DNA of 55,177 bases from Acidovorax sp. Leaf191 (GCF_001424425.1 NZ_LMPT01000012.1:1-55177); one strand, 5' to 3'. Positions 34,251-43,161 are shown, numbered from the stretch's first letter. Numbers and translations: made by a program. Notes: generated by a model not told the origin, from the sequence alone.

Positions 34251-34762
34251 AGATCGAAGGGCCGCAGGCCCTGACGGCCCAGCACGAGGTGTCGTCGTTC
34301 TCGTGCGGCCACCCCGCGCTCGACCGGTGGCTGCACACCCGCGCGCTGTCCAACCAGCAAAAGGGCTTCACGGCCGTGGTCGTCGTGCATGTGCAGGGCC
34401 GCGTGGTGGGTTTCTACGGCCTGTCGCCCACGGCGGTGCTGCCCGTGCAACTGCCGCGCTCCGTCCGCACCGGCCAGCCGCCCGATCCGGTGCCCTGCCT
34501 GCTATTGGGGCAACTGGCCACCGACAGCCGCTGGGCCGGGCAGGGCGTGGGTACAGGCTTGGTCAAGCATGCCTTGCAGCGCAGCGTGGCAGCGGCCCAG
34601 CTCATCGGTGGCCGTGCTCTGGTCGTTCACGCTGTGGATGAGGGTGCCGCCGCATTCTGGACGCGGCGGGGCTTCATCGCTTCACGCGACGACCCGCTGG
34701 TGCTGTTTCGGTCCATGGCGGACATCGCGGCATCGGTGGCGGCTGCGGATGGTGCTGCATGA
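34247..34762 (+). CDS. GNAT-family toxin (TacT-like tRNA acetyltransferase)
   Basis: A 171-residue Gcn5-type acetyltransferase paired with a DUF1778 antitoxin. Family members acetylate charged tRNA and stop translation. FSCGHPALDRWLHTRAL is the characteristic N-terminus, LGQLATDSRWAGQGVGTGL the acetyl-CoA loop, and AAAFWTRRGF the end of the fold. Trp138 stands where Salmonella TacT has the Tyr needed for toxicity. The GTG start (34247) overlaps the antitoxin TGA, so the pair is coupled. Whether it is active is open. Confidence 0.83.
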   Translation: MKIEGPQALTAQHEVSSFSCGHPALDRWLHTRALSNQQKGFTAVVVVHVQGRVVGFYGLSPTAVLPVQLPRSVRTGQPPDPVPCLLLGQLATDSRWAGQGVGTGLVKHALQRSVAAAQLIGGRALVVHAVDEGAAAFWTRRGFIASRDDPLVLFRSMADIAASVAAADGAA

Positions 34763-34841
34763 GGACGAGCAATCAGCAGCAGATGCAGCCAGCCTTGATG
34801 GCGATGAAAAGTCAGCCAATGAGCTGGAAGAGAGAAGCACC

Positions 34842-35171
34842 ATGGACCTGAAAGCCCTGCAAACCCGGTTGCGAGAGTTCGCTGCCGAGCGCAACTGGCA
34901 GCCGTTCCACACACCCAAGAACCTGTCGATGGCGCTGATGGTGGAGGCGGCCGAGCTGGCCGAGATCTTCCAGTGGATGACGCCCGAGCAGTCCCTGGCC
35001 GCGCGCGACGACCCGGCGCTCACTGAGCCCATCGCCGACGAGGTGGCCGACGTGCTGCTGTACCTGCTGCAGATCGCCGACCACGCGGGCGTGGACCTGC
35101 ACGCTGCGGTGGAGCGCAAGCTGGCGAAGAACGCGGTGAAACACCCTCCACCCAAAGCCCCCAACCTGTGA
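34842..35171 (+). CDS. MazG-like nucleotide pyrophosphohydrolase
   Basis: A 109-residue all-helical protein. VEAAELAEIFQW and DEVADVLLYLLQIAD give the ExxE and ExxD magnesium-binding pairs of the MazG/RS21-C6 family, which hydrolyses (d)NTPs such as dCTP or modified nucleotides. The ATG at 34842 is preferred on family length. The frame extends upstream to about 34754 through a Glu/Ser-rich stretch that could be a longer start. It is followed at once by a strong hairpin. Confidence 0.83.
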   Translation: MDLKALQTRLREFAAERNWQPFHTPKNLSMALMVEAAELAEIFQWMTPEQSLAARDDPALTEPIADEVADVLLYLLQIADHAGVDLHAAVERKLAKNAVKHPPPKAPNL

Positions 35172-35177
35172 CACACG

Positions 35178-35227
35178 AAAAAAGAGCTGCTACCGCTTGA
35201 TAGACAAGCGCCAGCAGCTCCTTTTTT
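35178..35227. terminator. Bidirectional terminator formed by hairpin repeat B
   Basis: AAAAAAGAGCTGCT (35178-35191) pairs with AGCAGCTCCTTTTTT (35213-35227), with an inner GCTTG/CAAGC. A-tract and T-tract sit on the two sides, so it can stop both the MazG-like gene (+) and dctP (-), whose stops lie 6 and 12 bp away. Copies of the same repeat lie at 8484-8541, 28736-28787 and, in part, 47375-47432 and 49091-49119. Confidence 0.85.
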
Positions 35228-35239
35228 GATAGCGTCAGC

Positions 35240-36274
35240 TTACTTGCGCGCCGCAATCGCCTTCTCGGCCGACGTCACCAGGTCGGCGCCGATCTGGCCC
35301 CTCCACTTGTCGTACACCGGGCGTGTGACCTTCACGAAAGCTACGCGCTCGGCGGGGGACAGTTGCGTCACGGTCACGCCGTTGGCGGCGATGTCCTTGA
35401 GCAGGGGCTTGTCGGCCTCGACCATGCCCTTGCGTGCGATGGCGATCTCTTCCTTGCCGGCGTCGATGGCGGCCTGCTTGACGATTTCGCGGTCGGCAGG
35501 GGTCCAGGAGGCCCAGATGTCCTTGTTGACCACGAAGATCAGCGGGTCGTTCACGTAGCCCCACATCGTCACGTGCTTTTGCGCCACGGTGTGCAGCTTG
35601 GCGGCCATGTAGACGGCGATGGGGTTCTCCTGGCCGTCCACGGCGCCGCTGGCAAAGGCGGGCTGTGCGTCGGCCCAGCTCATTTGCGTGGGGTTGGCGC
35701 CCAGCGCGGTGAAGGTGTCCAGGAACAGGGGCGAGCCCACCACGCGGATCTTCAGGCCCTTGAGGTCCTCGGGCGTCTTGATGGCCTTCTTGGAGTTGGA
35801 GATTTCGCGGTAGCCGTTCTCGCCCCAGGCGAGCGGCACCACGCTGGCCTTGTCCAGCGTGGCGAAGATCTGCTTGCCCACGTCGCCCTGCGTCACCGCG
35901 TCCACCGCCGCGTAGTCGGGGAACAGGAAGGGCAGCGAGAACAGGTTCAGTTGCTTGACCTGGGGCGACCAGTTGATGGTGGAGCCCACGGCCATGTCGA
36001 TCACGCCCTGGCGCAGTGCGGAGAATTCGCGCGTCTGGTCGCCCTGGATCAGCGAGACGCCGGGGTACAGCTTGATGTTGATGCGGCCGCTGGTGCGCTC
36101 GCGAACCTTGTTGGCCCACAGTTCGCCGCCCTTGCCCCAGGGGAAGGCGGTGCCCAGCACCAGCGACATGCGGTACTCGCTCTTGTAGGCGGTCTGTGCG
36201 ATGGCGGCAGGGGCCGTGAAGGCCAGGGCCGCTGCGGCGGCCACGGCCGAGGTCAGGAAGGTGCGCAGTTTCAT
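35240..36274 (-). CDS. dctP: TRAP transporter substrate-binding protein DctP
   Basis: A 344-residue periplasmic receptor. The signal peptide is about 26 residues (AAAAALAFTAPAAIAQ), and the DctP fold includes LPFLFPDYAAVD, DLKGLKIRVVGSP with the substrate carboxylate-binding Arg, and SGAVDGQENPI. TRAP receptors bind organic acids and deliver them to DctQM for sodium-driven uptake. AAGGAGACTG lies before the ATG. It is transcribed after dctQ and dctM. Confidence 0.9.
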   Translation of the reverse strand: MKLRTFLTSAVAAAAALAFTAPAAIAQTAYKSEYRMSLVLGTAFPWGKGGELWANKVRERTSGRINIKLYPGVSLIQGDQTREFSALRQGVIDMAVGSTINWSPQVKQLNLFSLPFLFPDYAAVDAVTQGDVGKQIFATLDKASVVPLAWGENGYREISNSKKAIKTPEDLKGLKIRVVGSPLFLDTFTALGANPTQMSWADAQPAFASGAVDGQENPIAVYMAAKLHTVAQKHVTMWGYVNDPLIFVVNKDIWASWTPADREIVKQAAIDAGKEEIAIARKGMVEADKPLLKDIAANGVTVTQLSPAERVAFVKVTRPVYDKWRGQIGADLVTSAEKAIAARK

Positions 36275-36302
36275 GGTGTCAGTCTCCTTGTAGAAATCGA
36301 TG

Positions 36303-36360
36303 GGTCAATGCGTCAGTCAGTCAGTCAATGCAATGCGTCGGTACGGCGGTCAGTCGGTCA
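36303..36360. repeat. GTCA-type short tandem repeats between dctM and dctP
   Basis: The 83-bp gap is built from imperfect tandem units of GTCA and GTCAATGC (GTCAGTCAGTCAGTCAATGC) and runs into the dctM stop codon at 36358-36360. Confidence 0.7.
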
Positions 36361-37656
36361 GTAGCCCAGCTTGGCGGGCAGCCACAGCGCCAGCTGCGGG
36401 AAGGCGATCACCAGCACCATCACGAGGAACATGGCGAGCAGCATCCAGCCCACCCAGCGCACGGTCGACTCCATGCGCACGCCCGCGATGCGGCACGAGA
36501 CCATGAGGTTCACCGCCAGCGGCGGGGTGAACTGGCCCAGGGCCACCTTCAGGGTCAGGATCACGCCGAACCAGACCGGGTCCCACTTGTAGAACTGCAT
36601 GATGGGCAAGAGCAGCGGCACGAAGATCAAGAAGATCGAAATGCCGTCGAGGAACATGCCCACGGTGATCAGCAGCACGATGAGCAGCGCCAGCACGCCG
36701 TACTCGCCCAGGCCCGAGTTCACGATGGCGTTGGCCACCGGGTCGATCACGCCCAGCGTGGACAGCGAATATGCAAAGATGCCCGCCAGCGACACCACGA
36801 TGAGGATCACCGCCGACAGCTCGCCCGACTCGCGCAGGATGGGGAACAGGTCGCGCACCTTGATCGTGCGGTGGATCACCATGCCCACGAACAGGCCGTA
36901 GAACACGGCCACCACGGCGGCTTCTGTGGGCGTGAACCAGCCGGCGCGCATGCCGCCCAGGATCAGCACCGGTGCGGCCAGGCCCCAGGTGGCCTCGCGC
37001 AGGCTCTTCCAGAACGGGGGGCGGGGCATGGTGGCCTCCAGCGCGCCCATCTTGTGCTTGCGGGCCATCCACACGGCCGGCACGATGAGTGCGATACCGG
37101 CCAGGATGCCGGGGATCATGCCGGCTGCGAACAGCGCCGGTACCGAAGCGCCCGGCACCAGCACCGAGTAGATGATGAACGCGACCGAGGGCGGGATCAG
37201 GATGTCGGTGGCCGCTGCCGCGCCGACCACGCTGGCCGAGAACGAGGGCGGGTAGCCCGCGCGCGACATGGCGGCGATCATCACGCCCCCCACGGCGGCG
37301 GCGTTGGCCGGGCCCGAGCCCGAGATGCCCCCGAGGAACATGGCCACCGCAATGGCCACCAGCGGCAGCATGCCCGGGCCGCGCCCGACTATTGATACGG
37401 CGAAGTTCACGAGGCGCAGCGCTACGCCCGAGCGGTCGAAGATGGAGCCCACCAGCACGAACATCGGGATGGCCAGCAGCGGGTACTTGCCCAGGCCCGC
37501 GTAGAAGTTCTGCGGCACGGCCAGCAGGCCGAACCACTGGCTGTCGGCATTGGCCAGGGCGATGGCGGCGGCGCCTGCCAGGCCCAGGGCGGCGCCAATC
37601 GGCACGCCCACGAACATCAGGCCCAGAAAGGCCACGAACAGGAGCGTGGCGATCAT
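36358..37656 (-). CDS. dctM: TRAP transporter large permease DctM
   Basis: A 432-residue membrane protein with about 12-13 hydrophobic segments. It has the DctM-type AMFLGGISGSGPANAAAVGG, ILIPPSVAFIIYSVL and TLKVALGQFTPPLAVNLMV. Its start overlaps the dctQ stop (ATGA), fixing the ATG at 37656. It forms the elevator-type channel with DctQ and uses the DctP-bound substrate. Confidence 0.9.
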   Translation of the reverse strand: MIATLLFVAFLGLMFVGVPIGAALGLAGAAAIALANADSQWFGLLAVPQNFYAGLGKYPLLAIPMFVLVGSIFDRSGVALRLVNFAVSIVGRGPGMLPLVAIAVAMFLGGISGSGPANAAAVGGVMIAAMSRAGYPPSFSASVVGAAAATDILIPPSVAFIIYSVLVPGASVPALFAAGMIPGILAGIALIVPAVWMARKHKMGALEATMPRPPFWKSLREATWGLAAPVLILGGMRAGWFTPTEAAVVAVFYGLFVGMVIHRTIKVRDLFPILRESGELSAVILIVVSLAGIFAYSLSTLGVIDPVANAIVNSGLGEYGVLALLIVLLITVGMFLDGISIFLIFVPLLLPIMQFYKWDPVWFGVILTLKVALGQFTPPLAVNLMVSCRIAGVRMESTVRWVGWMLLAMFLVMVLVIAFPQLALWLPAKLGY

Positions 37657-38219
37657 GGCTGGGCGTCCTGGGCGGCGGCGTCGGAACGGCGCGCTTCGCG
37701 GTTGCGGCGCACCAGCAGGCCCACGGCGCGGGCCGCGATCAGCGTGGAGAGCACCGGCAGCCAGATGGAATACCACCACTGCGGAACGCCGATGCCGGGC
37801 GAGGTCTCGCCAAAGCGGTAGTCGTCCCACACCACGCGCACGCTCAACACCGCGATCAGCCCGAACAGCACGGCCACGCAGATGGCGCCCAGCTGGGCCA
37901 GGCGCTTGCTGCGCATTGCCGAGCCGCCTTCTGCGAAGTACTCGATGCGGATGTGCTGGTCACGCGCCACCGCAGCCGAGCCGGCCACCAGGGCCAGCAC
38001 GATCATCAGAAAGACCGAGATCTCTTCCGTCCAGGCAAAGGACGAATTGGTGAAGTAGCGCACCAGCACGTTGGCGAAGGTGATGAGCGCCAGCGCCGCC
38101 ATCACGATGACGGTGAGCCAGTCTTCCAGCCGCAGGGAGCGCGGCTCGGATTCGGGGCTCTCGGCAGCCACGGGTGCCGCGTCGGGGGCCTTGGCCCCCG
38201 GAGGAAAAGAGGAGGACAT
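37653..38219 (-). CDS. dctQ: TRAP transporter small permease DctQ
   Basis: A 188-residue protein with about four transmembrane segments (VIVMAALALITFANVLVRYF, then EEISVFLMIVLALVAGSAAVAR) after an acidic, Pro-rich N-terminal tail. It is the first gene of the TRAP operon. The ATG at 38219 lacks a clear ribosome-binding site and the start is uncertain. The operon is divergent from the LysR gene at 38461. The 241-bp gap holds TGTGCACACC (38370-38379), a small palindrome that may be part of a LysR-type site. Confidence 0.85.
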   Translation of the reverse strand: MSSSFPPGAKAPDAAPVAAESPESEPRSLRLEDWLTVIVMAALALITFANVLVRYFTNSSFAWTEEISVFLMIVLALVAGSAAVARDQHIRIEYFAEGGSAMRSKRLAQLGAICVAVLFGLIAVLSVRVVWDDYRFGETSPGIGVPQWWYSIWLPVLSTLIAARAVGLLVRRNREARRSDAAAQDAQP

Positions 38220-38460
38220 TGGAGCGGGGAGCAGGGGTGGAGGAGAACAAACAGGCGAATGCTGGTCGATGGCTCTGCCCGGCAGTGTTGTGCACCAGGG
38301 GCTGGCGGCATGCCCCGAGGGCAAACAGGCGCGGTGGGCGCTGCTCGGTATTATGCGATGTGTTGCTAAGTGTGCACACCAATGGTGCGCGCGGTAAGCG
38401 CTAGGTAAACCCTCATATCCCCGCACTGCGCTGGCCGGGCCCCGCGCCGATAATGTGCCG

Positions 38461-39393
38461 ATGGAAACCAAGTGGCTTGAAGATTTCGTCAGTCTTGCGG
38501 AAACGCGCAGCTTCAGCCGCTCCGCCCAGCTCCGGCATGTAACGCAGCCCGCCTTTTCGCGGCGCATACAGGCGCTGGAGGCCTGGGCAGGCACCGATCT
38601 GGTGGACCGCAGTTCCTATCCCACCCGCCTGACGCCGGCCGGCAAGACCCTGTACGACCAGGCGCTGGAAATGCTGCAGGCCCTGCAGAACACCCGGGCC
38701 ATGCTGCGGGCGCACACCAGTGCCGGCAAGGACATGATCGAGTTCGCGGTGCCGCACACGCTGGCGTTCACGTTCTTCCCCGCCTGGGTATCGAGCCTGG
38801 CCGACAAGTTCGGCCCGTTCAAGAGCCGGCTCATCGCGCTGAACGTGCACGACGCCGTCATGCGCCTGGTGGAGGGTGGCTGCGACCTGCTGATCGCCTA
38901 CCACCACCCGTCGCAGCCGTTTCAGCTCGATGCCGACCGCTACGAGATGGTCAGCCTGGGCCAGGAGGTGATCTCCCCCTACAGCAAGGCCGATGCCGAC
39001 GGCCAGCCGCTGCACCGCCTGCCGGGCCGCTCGGGCCAGCCCCTGCCGTACCTGGGCTACGCGCCCGGTGCCTACCTGGGGCGGGTGACGGAACTCATCC
39101 TCAAGGAGTCCGGCACCCCCATCCACCTGGACCGCGTGTACGAGACCGACATGGCCGAGGGCCTCAAGGCCATGGCGCTCGAAGGCCACGGCGTGGCCTT
39201 CCTGCCGCACAGCGCGGTGAAGAAGGAACTGCGCGCCCGGCGCCTGGTGAGCGCGGCCCCGCCGGACACCGACGGCCTGCAGATGACCATGGACGTGCGG
39301 GCCTACCGCGAAAAGCCGGGCGGCAAAGAGGCGCCCAAGAGCACGGCCCAGGCGCTGTGGACCTACCTCCAGGCGCAGGCAGGGTCATGCTAA
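38461..39393 (+). CDS. LysR-family regulator, HypT/YjiE-like
   Basis: A 310-residue LysR protein. The N-terminal winged helix METKWLEDFVSLAETRSFSR, then HVTQPAFSRRIQALE, closely resembles the HypT (YjiE) group, which begins ETKWLYDF. A periplasmic-binding-like effector domain follows. It is divergent from the TRAP operon and upstream of the amino-acid ABC genes, so it could control either. In E. coli, HypT responds to hypochlorite by methionine oxidation; that role need not hold here. The ATG at 38461 is the family start. Confidence 0.86.
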   Translation: METKWLEDFVSLAETRSFSRSAQLRHVTQPAFSRRIQALEAWAGTDLVDRSSYPTRLTPAGKTLYDQALEMLQALQNTRAMLRAHTSAGKDMIEFAVPHTLAFTFFPAWVSSLADKFGPFKSRLIALNVHDAVMRLVEGGCDLLIAYHHPSQPFQLDADRYEMVSLGQEVISPYSKADADGQPLHRLPGRSGQPLPYLGYAPGAYLGRVTELILKESGTPIHLDRVYETDMAEGLKAMALEGHGVAFLPHSAVKKELRARRLVSAAPPDTDGLQMTMDVRAYREKPGGKEAPKSTAQALWTYLQAQAGSC

Positions 39394-39566
39394 GGGTAAC
39401 TACGGATATAAACACTTTGCATAGTTGCGCCCGCAAACGGCATTGGAGTTTCATGGTAACGACACGTACAGTTCGCGCCATCGCTGGGTCGGGCACTGCA
39501 GAACGTGTCAAGCGCTAGATGGCACGAAGATTGCAGATCCGGTTCATTCACTCAACGGGGCATCGC

Positions 39567-40466
39567 ATGAAAGTACAGCAATGGGGATTCGCCGCAGGCC
39601 TTGCAGGCCTGTGCTGCGCGCTGGCGCTGCCCGTGCAGGCTGCCACCGTCCTGGAGCGGATCAGCGCCGGCGGCAAGCTGGTGATCGCCCACCGCGACTC
39701 GTCCGTCCCCTTCTCGTACGTGGATTCCAAGACCGGCAAGCCCGTGGGCTATGCGGTGGACCTGTGCCTGCGCCTGGCCGATGTAGTGCGCAAGAAGACC
39801 GGCAAGAAGGACATGGAAGTGGAGTTCGTGGCCGTCACGTCCGCCAACCGCATCGCGATGATCGAAGAAGGCAAGGCGGACATGGAGTGCGGCTCCACCA
39901 CCAACAACGCCGAGCGGCGCCAGAAAGTGGCGTTCACCATCCCCCATTTCATCACCGGTGCGCGCCTGCTGGTCAAGGCCATGAGCCCGATCGACAAGGT
40001 GGAAGACCTCAACGGCAAGAAGCTGGTGTCCACCAAGGGCACCACGCCGCTCAAGGCCGCCGACCAGGCCAACCGGGAGCGCCTGATGGGCATCACCATC
40101 GTGGAGGCGCCCGACCACGCCAAGGCGGTGGACATGGTCGAAAAGGGCGAGGCCGATGCCTTCGTGATGGACGACGTGCTGCTGTACGGCCTGGCCGCGG
40201 GCCGGCCGGACCCCAAGGCGCTCAAGGTGGTGGGCCGGTTCATGACCACCGAACCCCTGGCGATCATGCTGCCCAAGAACGACCCCGAATTCAAGAAGCT
40301 GGTGGATGAGGAAATGCGCCGCATGATCACCAGCCGCGACATCTACCCCGTTTATGACAAGTGGTTCAACAAGCCGATCCCCCCGACCGGCACGGTGCTG
40401 AACCTTCCCGTCAGCTATTTGCTGCGGGACTTCTGGAAATACCCTACTGACCAGGTTCCGTTCTGA
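39567..40466 (+). CDS. Amino-acid ABC transporter substrate-binding protein (GltI-like, copy 1)
   Basis: A 299-residue type II periplasmic binding protein with a signal peptide to about residue 25 (LCCALALPVQAAT). IAHRDSSVPFSYVD, then MECGSTTNNAERRQKVAF and VEKGEADAFVMDDVLLYG, match glutamate/aspartate receptors. It is followed 115 bp later by a second protein of the same type and length. It is probably an alternative receptor for the same GltJKL membrane complex. The ATG at 39567 is chosen by the signal peptide. Confidence 0.87.
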   Translation: MKVQQWGFAAGLAGLCCALALPVQAATVLERISAGGKLVIAHRDSSVPFSYVDSKTGKPVGYAVDLCLRLADVVRKKTGKKDMEVEFVAVTSANRIAMIEEGKADMECGSTTNNAERRQKVAFTIPHFITGARLLVKAMSPIDKVEDLNGKKLVSTKGTTPLKAADQANRERLMGITIVEAPDHAKAVDMVEKGEADAFVMDDVLLYGLAAGRPDPKALKVVGRFMTTEPLAIMLPKNDPEFKKLVDEEMRRMITSRDIYPVYDKWFNKPIPPTGTVLNLPVSYLLRDFWKYPTDQVPF

Positions 40467-40581
40467 CTAACAATCCTGGTTGAGTACCCTTTCCGGAATG
40501 CTCTGCCTGCCGGCCACCCCGGCCTGTGCGGAGCCCTAAAATTCCCCTCTGTCCTTTCGCTTCACATACAAGGAGATTCTC

Positions 40582-41481
40582 ATGAAGAAGCATTTGCTCG
40601 CGGTTGCTGTGACCGCCCTCGCTGCAGGTAGCGCCTTTGCGCAAGCCACGGATACCCTGGCCAAGATCAAGGCCTCGGGCAGCGTGACGCTCGGCGTGCG
40701 GGAGTCTTCGGGTCTTTCCTACACCCTGGGCAACGGCAAGTACGTCGGCTTTCACACGGAAATGGGTGAAATCGTCCTGCACGACGTTCAAAAGCAACTG
40801 GGCCTGCCCAAGCTGGACATCAAGTACCAGCCCGTGACCTCGCAAAACCGCATCCCCCTGGTGACCAACGGTACCGTGGACCTGGAGTGCGGCTCCACCA
40901 CCAACAACGCTGCCCGCCAGAAGGACGTGGCGTTCGCCGTGACCACCTACGTGGAAGAAGTGCGCACCGTGGTGAAGGCCAACTCCGGCATCGCCTCGAT
41001 CAAGGACCTGGCTGGCAAGACCGTGGCTACGACCACGGGCACCACTTCGGTGCAGACCCTGCGCAAGCATGAGCGCGCTGGTGGCATCGACTTCAAGGAA
41101 GTGTTCGGCAAGGACCACGCCGACAGCTTCCTGATGCTGGAAACCGGCCGTGCCGACGCCTTCGTGATGGATGGCTCGATCCTGGCTGCCAACATCTCCA
41201 AGTCCAAGAACCCTGCCGACTACAAGATCGTTGGCGAAGTGCTGTCGGTGGAACCCATCGCCTGCATGCTGCGCAAGGACGACGCCGCCTTCAAGAAGGC
41301 TGTGGACGACTCCATCAAGCGCCAGATCGCCGACGGCTCGCTGGCCAAGCTGTACGACAAGTGGTTCATGCAACCCGTGCCACCGACCAACACCAAGATC
41401 GGCCTGCCGATGTCGGACGCTACCAAGGCTGCCTGGGCATCGCCTAACGACAAGCCCATGGAAGACTACGCCAAGAAGTAA
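40582..41481 (+). CDS. gltI: Glutamate/aspartate ABC transporter substrate-binding protein GltI
   Basis: A 299-residue periplasmic receptor with a 20-residue signal peptide (LLAVAVTALAAGSAFA). GVRESSGLSYTLGNGKYVGF, then LECGSTTNNAARQKDVAF and METGRADAFVMDGSILAAN, are typical of GltI/DEBP receptors. AAGGAGATT gives a strong ribosome-binding site. It directly precedes gltJKL, and a partial terminator after it would make it the most abundant product. I think this is the principal receptor of the system. Confidence 0.9.
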   Translation: MKKHLLAVAVTALAAGSAFAQATDTLAKIKASGSVTLGVRESSGLSYTLGNGKYVGFHTEMGEIVLHDVQKQLGLPKLDIKYQPVTSQNRIPLVTNGTVDLECGSTTNNAARQKDVAFAVTTYVEEVRTVVKANSGIASIKDLAGKTVATTTGTTSVQTLRKHERAGGIDFKEVFGKDHADSFLMLETGRADAFVMDGSILAANISKSKNPADYKIVGEVLSVEPIACMLRKDDAAFKKAVDDSIKRQIADGSLAKLYDKWFMQPVPPTNTKIGLPMSDATKAAWASPNDKPMEDYAKK

Positions 41482-41497
41482 TCTTCGCTGAGCTTGT

Positions 41498-41532
41498 GCC
41501 CCTTCGGCCAACCGGTTCGAGGGGGCTTTTTT
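41498..41532 (+). terminator. Attenuating terminator after gltI
   Basis: GCCCC (41498-41502) pairs with GGGGC (41522-41526) over an 19-base loop that can fold further, and is followed by TTTTTT (41527-41532). Partial read-through into gltJKL would match the usual excess of binding protein. Confidence 0.7.
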
Positions 41533-41590
41533 GTTGGGCTGCGCCTGCGGGTCAGCCCAACGCCTTTCCAAGAATTAAAGGGGTGCTCCT

Positions 41591-42346
41591 ATGAGTTGGG
41601 ATTGGCAGGTGTTCTGCCAGGACACCATGGACAGGGAAGTCGTGCAAAGCTGCTTTGGCAAAGGCGGCGACATCACGTACCTGGACTGGATGCTGTCGGC
41701 CTGGGGCTGGACGGTATCTGTTTCGTTGCTGGCCCTGGTGCTGGCGCTTGTGTTGGGTTCTTTCATCGGCACGCTGCGGACCTTGCAGGACCGGCCGATG
41801 ATCGTTCGGCTGGGCAACGCCTGGGTCGAGCTGTTTCGCAATATTCCGCTGCTGGTCCAGATCTTCCTCTGGTACCACGTCCTGCCGAGCCTGTTCCCGG
41901 TGCTCCGAGGCGTTCCCGGCTTCGCACTCGTGGTGCTGGCCCTGGGCTTCTTCACCTCGGCGCGTATCGCCGAGCAAGTGCGTTCGGGCATCCAGACACT
42001 GCCGCGCGGCCAGCGCTATGCGGGCATGGCGGTGGGCTTCACCACCTTCCAGACCTACCGCTATGTGCTGCTGCCCATGGCGTTTCGCATCATCATCCCG
42101 CCGCTCACCAGCGAGACGATGAACATCTTCAAGAACTCGTCGGTGGCGTTCGCCGTGTCGGTGGCCGAACTCACGATGTTCGCCATGCAGGCGCAGGAAG
42201 AGACTTCGCGCGGCATCGAGGTGTACCTGGCTGTGACGGCGCTCTACGTCATGTCGGCATTCGCGATCAACCGGATCATGGCGTTCATCGAAAAACGCGT
42301 GCGCATCCCCGGTATGGTCGTGGCCAGCGGCGGCGGAGGTCACTGA
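41591..42346 (+). CDS. gltJ: Glutamate/aspartate ABC transporter permease GltJ
   Basis: A 251-residue permease. Helices include WTVSVSLLALVLALVLGSFI, with the polar-amino-acid permease motifs ELFRNIPLLVQIFLWYHVLP and EQVRSGIQTLPRGQRYAGMA. It pairs with GltK in the membrane. gltK starts one base after its stop. Confidence 0.9.
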   Translation: MSWDWQVFCQDTMDREVVQSCFGKGGDITYLDWMLSAWGWTVSVSLLALVLALVLGSFIGTLRTLQDRPMIVRLGNAWVELFRNIPLLVQIFLWYHVLPSLFPVLRGVPGFALVVLALGFFTSARIAEQVRSGIQTLPRGQRYAGMAVGFTTFQTYRYVLLPMAFRIIIPPLTSETMNIFKNSSVAFAVSVAELTMFAMQAQEETSRGIEVYLAVTALYVMSAFAINRIMAFIEKRVRIPGMVVASGGGGH

Positions 42347-42347
42347 T

Positions 42348-43013
42348 ATGAATCTCGACCTTTCCTTCTACAACTGGGACCTGATCTCCAACTTCGTGCT
42401 CAAGGGGCTGTACTTCAGCCTGTTGCTCACGGCTGTCGCCACCGTCGGTGGCGTGTTCTTCGGGACCCTGCTGGCGCTGATGCGCCTGTCGGGCAAGAAG
42501 TGGCTGGATGTGCCCGCCACTATCTACGTCAACGGCATGCGCTCCATTCCGCTGGTGATGGTGATCCTGTGGTTCTTCCTCTTGGTGCCTGCCATCATCG
42601 GACGACCCATCGGCGCCGAGGTGTCGGCCATCATCACCTTCATCGCCTTCGAGGCCGCTTACTTCAGCGAGATCATGCGGGCGGGCATCCAGTCCATCCC
42701 GCGCGGCCAGGTGCATGCCGGCCAGGCGCTGGGCATGACGTATGGCCAGAACATGAAGCTCGTGGTGCTGCCGCAGGCGTTCCGCAACATGCTGCCGGTG
42801 CTGCTCACGCAGACCATCATCCTGTTCCAGGACACGTCGCTGGTCTACGCCATCGGTGCTTACGACATGCTCAAGGGCTTCGAAGTGGCCGGCAAGAACT
42901 TCGGCCGCCCCATCGAGGCTTACCTGGCGGCTGCCGTCCTGTACTTTGTGATGTGCTACGCGCTGTCCTGGATGGTCAAGCGCCTGCACAAGAAGATCGC
43001 CATTATTCGGTAG
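42348..43013 (+). CDS. gltK: Glutamate/aspartate ABC transporter permease GltK
   Basis: A 221-residue permease. It has YVNGMRSIPLVMVILWFFLL and MRAGIQSIPRGQVHAGQALG, the coupling region for GltL. It is nearly continuous with gltJ. A dispersed repeat begins right after its TAG stop and separates it from gltL by 148 bp. Confidence 0.9.
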   Translation: MNLDLSFYNWDLISNFVLKGLYFSLLLTAVATVGGVFFGTLLALMRLSGKKWLDVPATIYVNGMRSIPLVMVILWFFLLVPAIIGRPIGAEVSAIITFIAFEAAYFSEIMRAGIQSIPRGQVHAGQALGMTYGQNMKLVVLPQAFRNMLPVLLTQTIILFQDTSLVYAIGAYDMLKGFEVAGKNFGRPIEAYLAAAVLYFVMCYALSWMVKRLHKKIAIIR

Positions 43014-43100
43014 CCCCCTGAGTCGCCTTCGGCGCCTTCCCCCGAGCGGGACGACGCCAGTGGGCTGGCAAAGCCAGTTCCACGGCATCGTCGCATGGGG
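43014..43100. repeat. Dispersed repeat C between gltK and gltL
   Basis: CCCCTGAGTCGCCTTCGGCG, then CCCCGAGCGGGACGACGCCA, GGCTGGCAAAGCCAGTTCCA. It resembles the copy at 32695-32775 and abuts the gltK stop in the same way. It sits inside an operon, so it must allow read-through or have a promoter after it. Confidence 0.75.
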
Positions 43101-43161
43101 CCGGATCGGCCCCATGCGCGGCGCCCTGAACCAGTGACGAGAGAAGAGATTGGAGAAAGAA

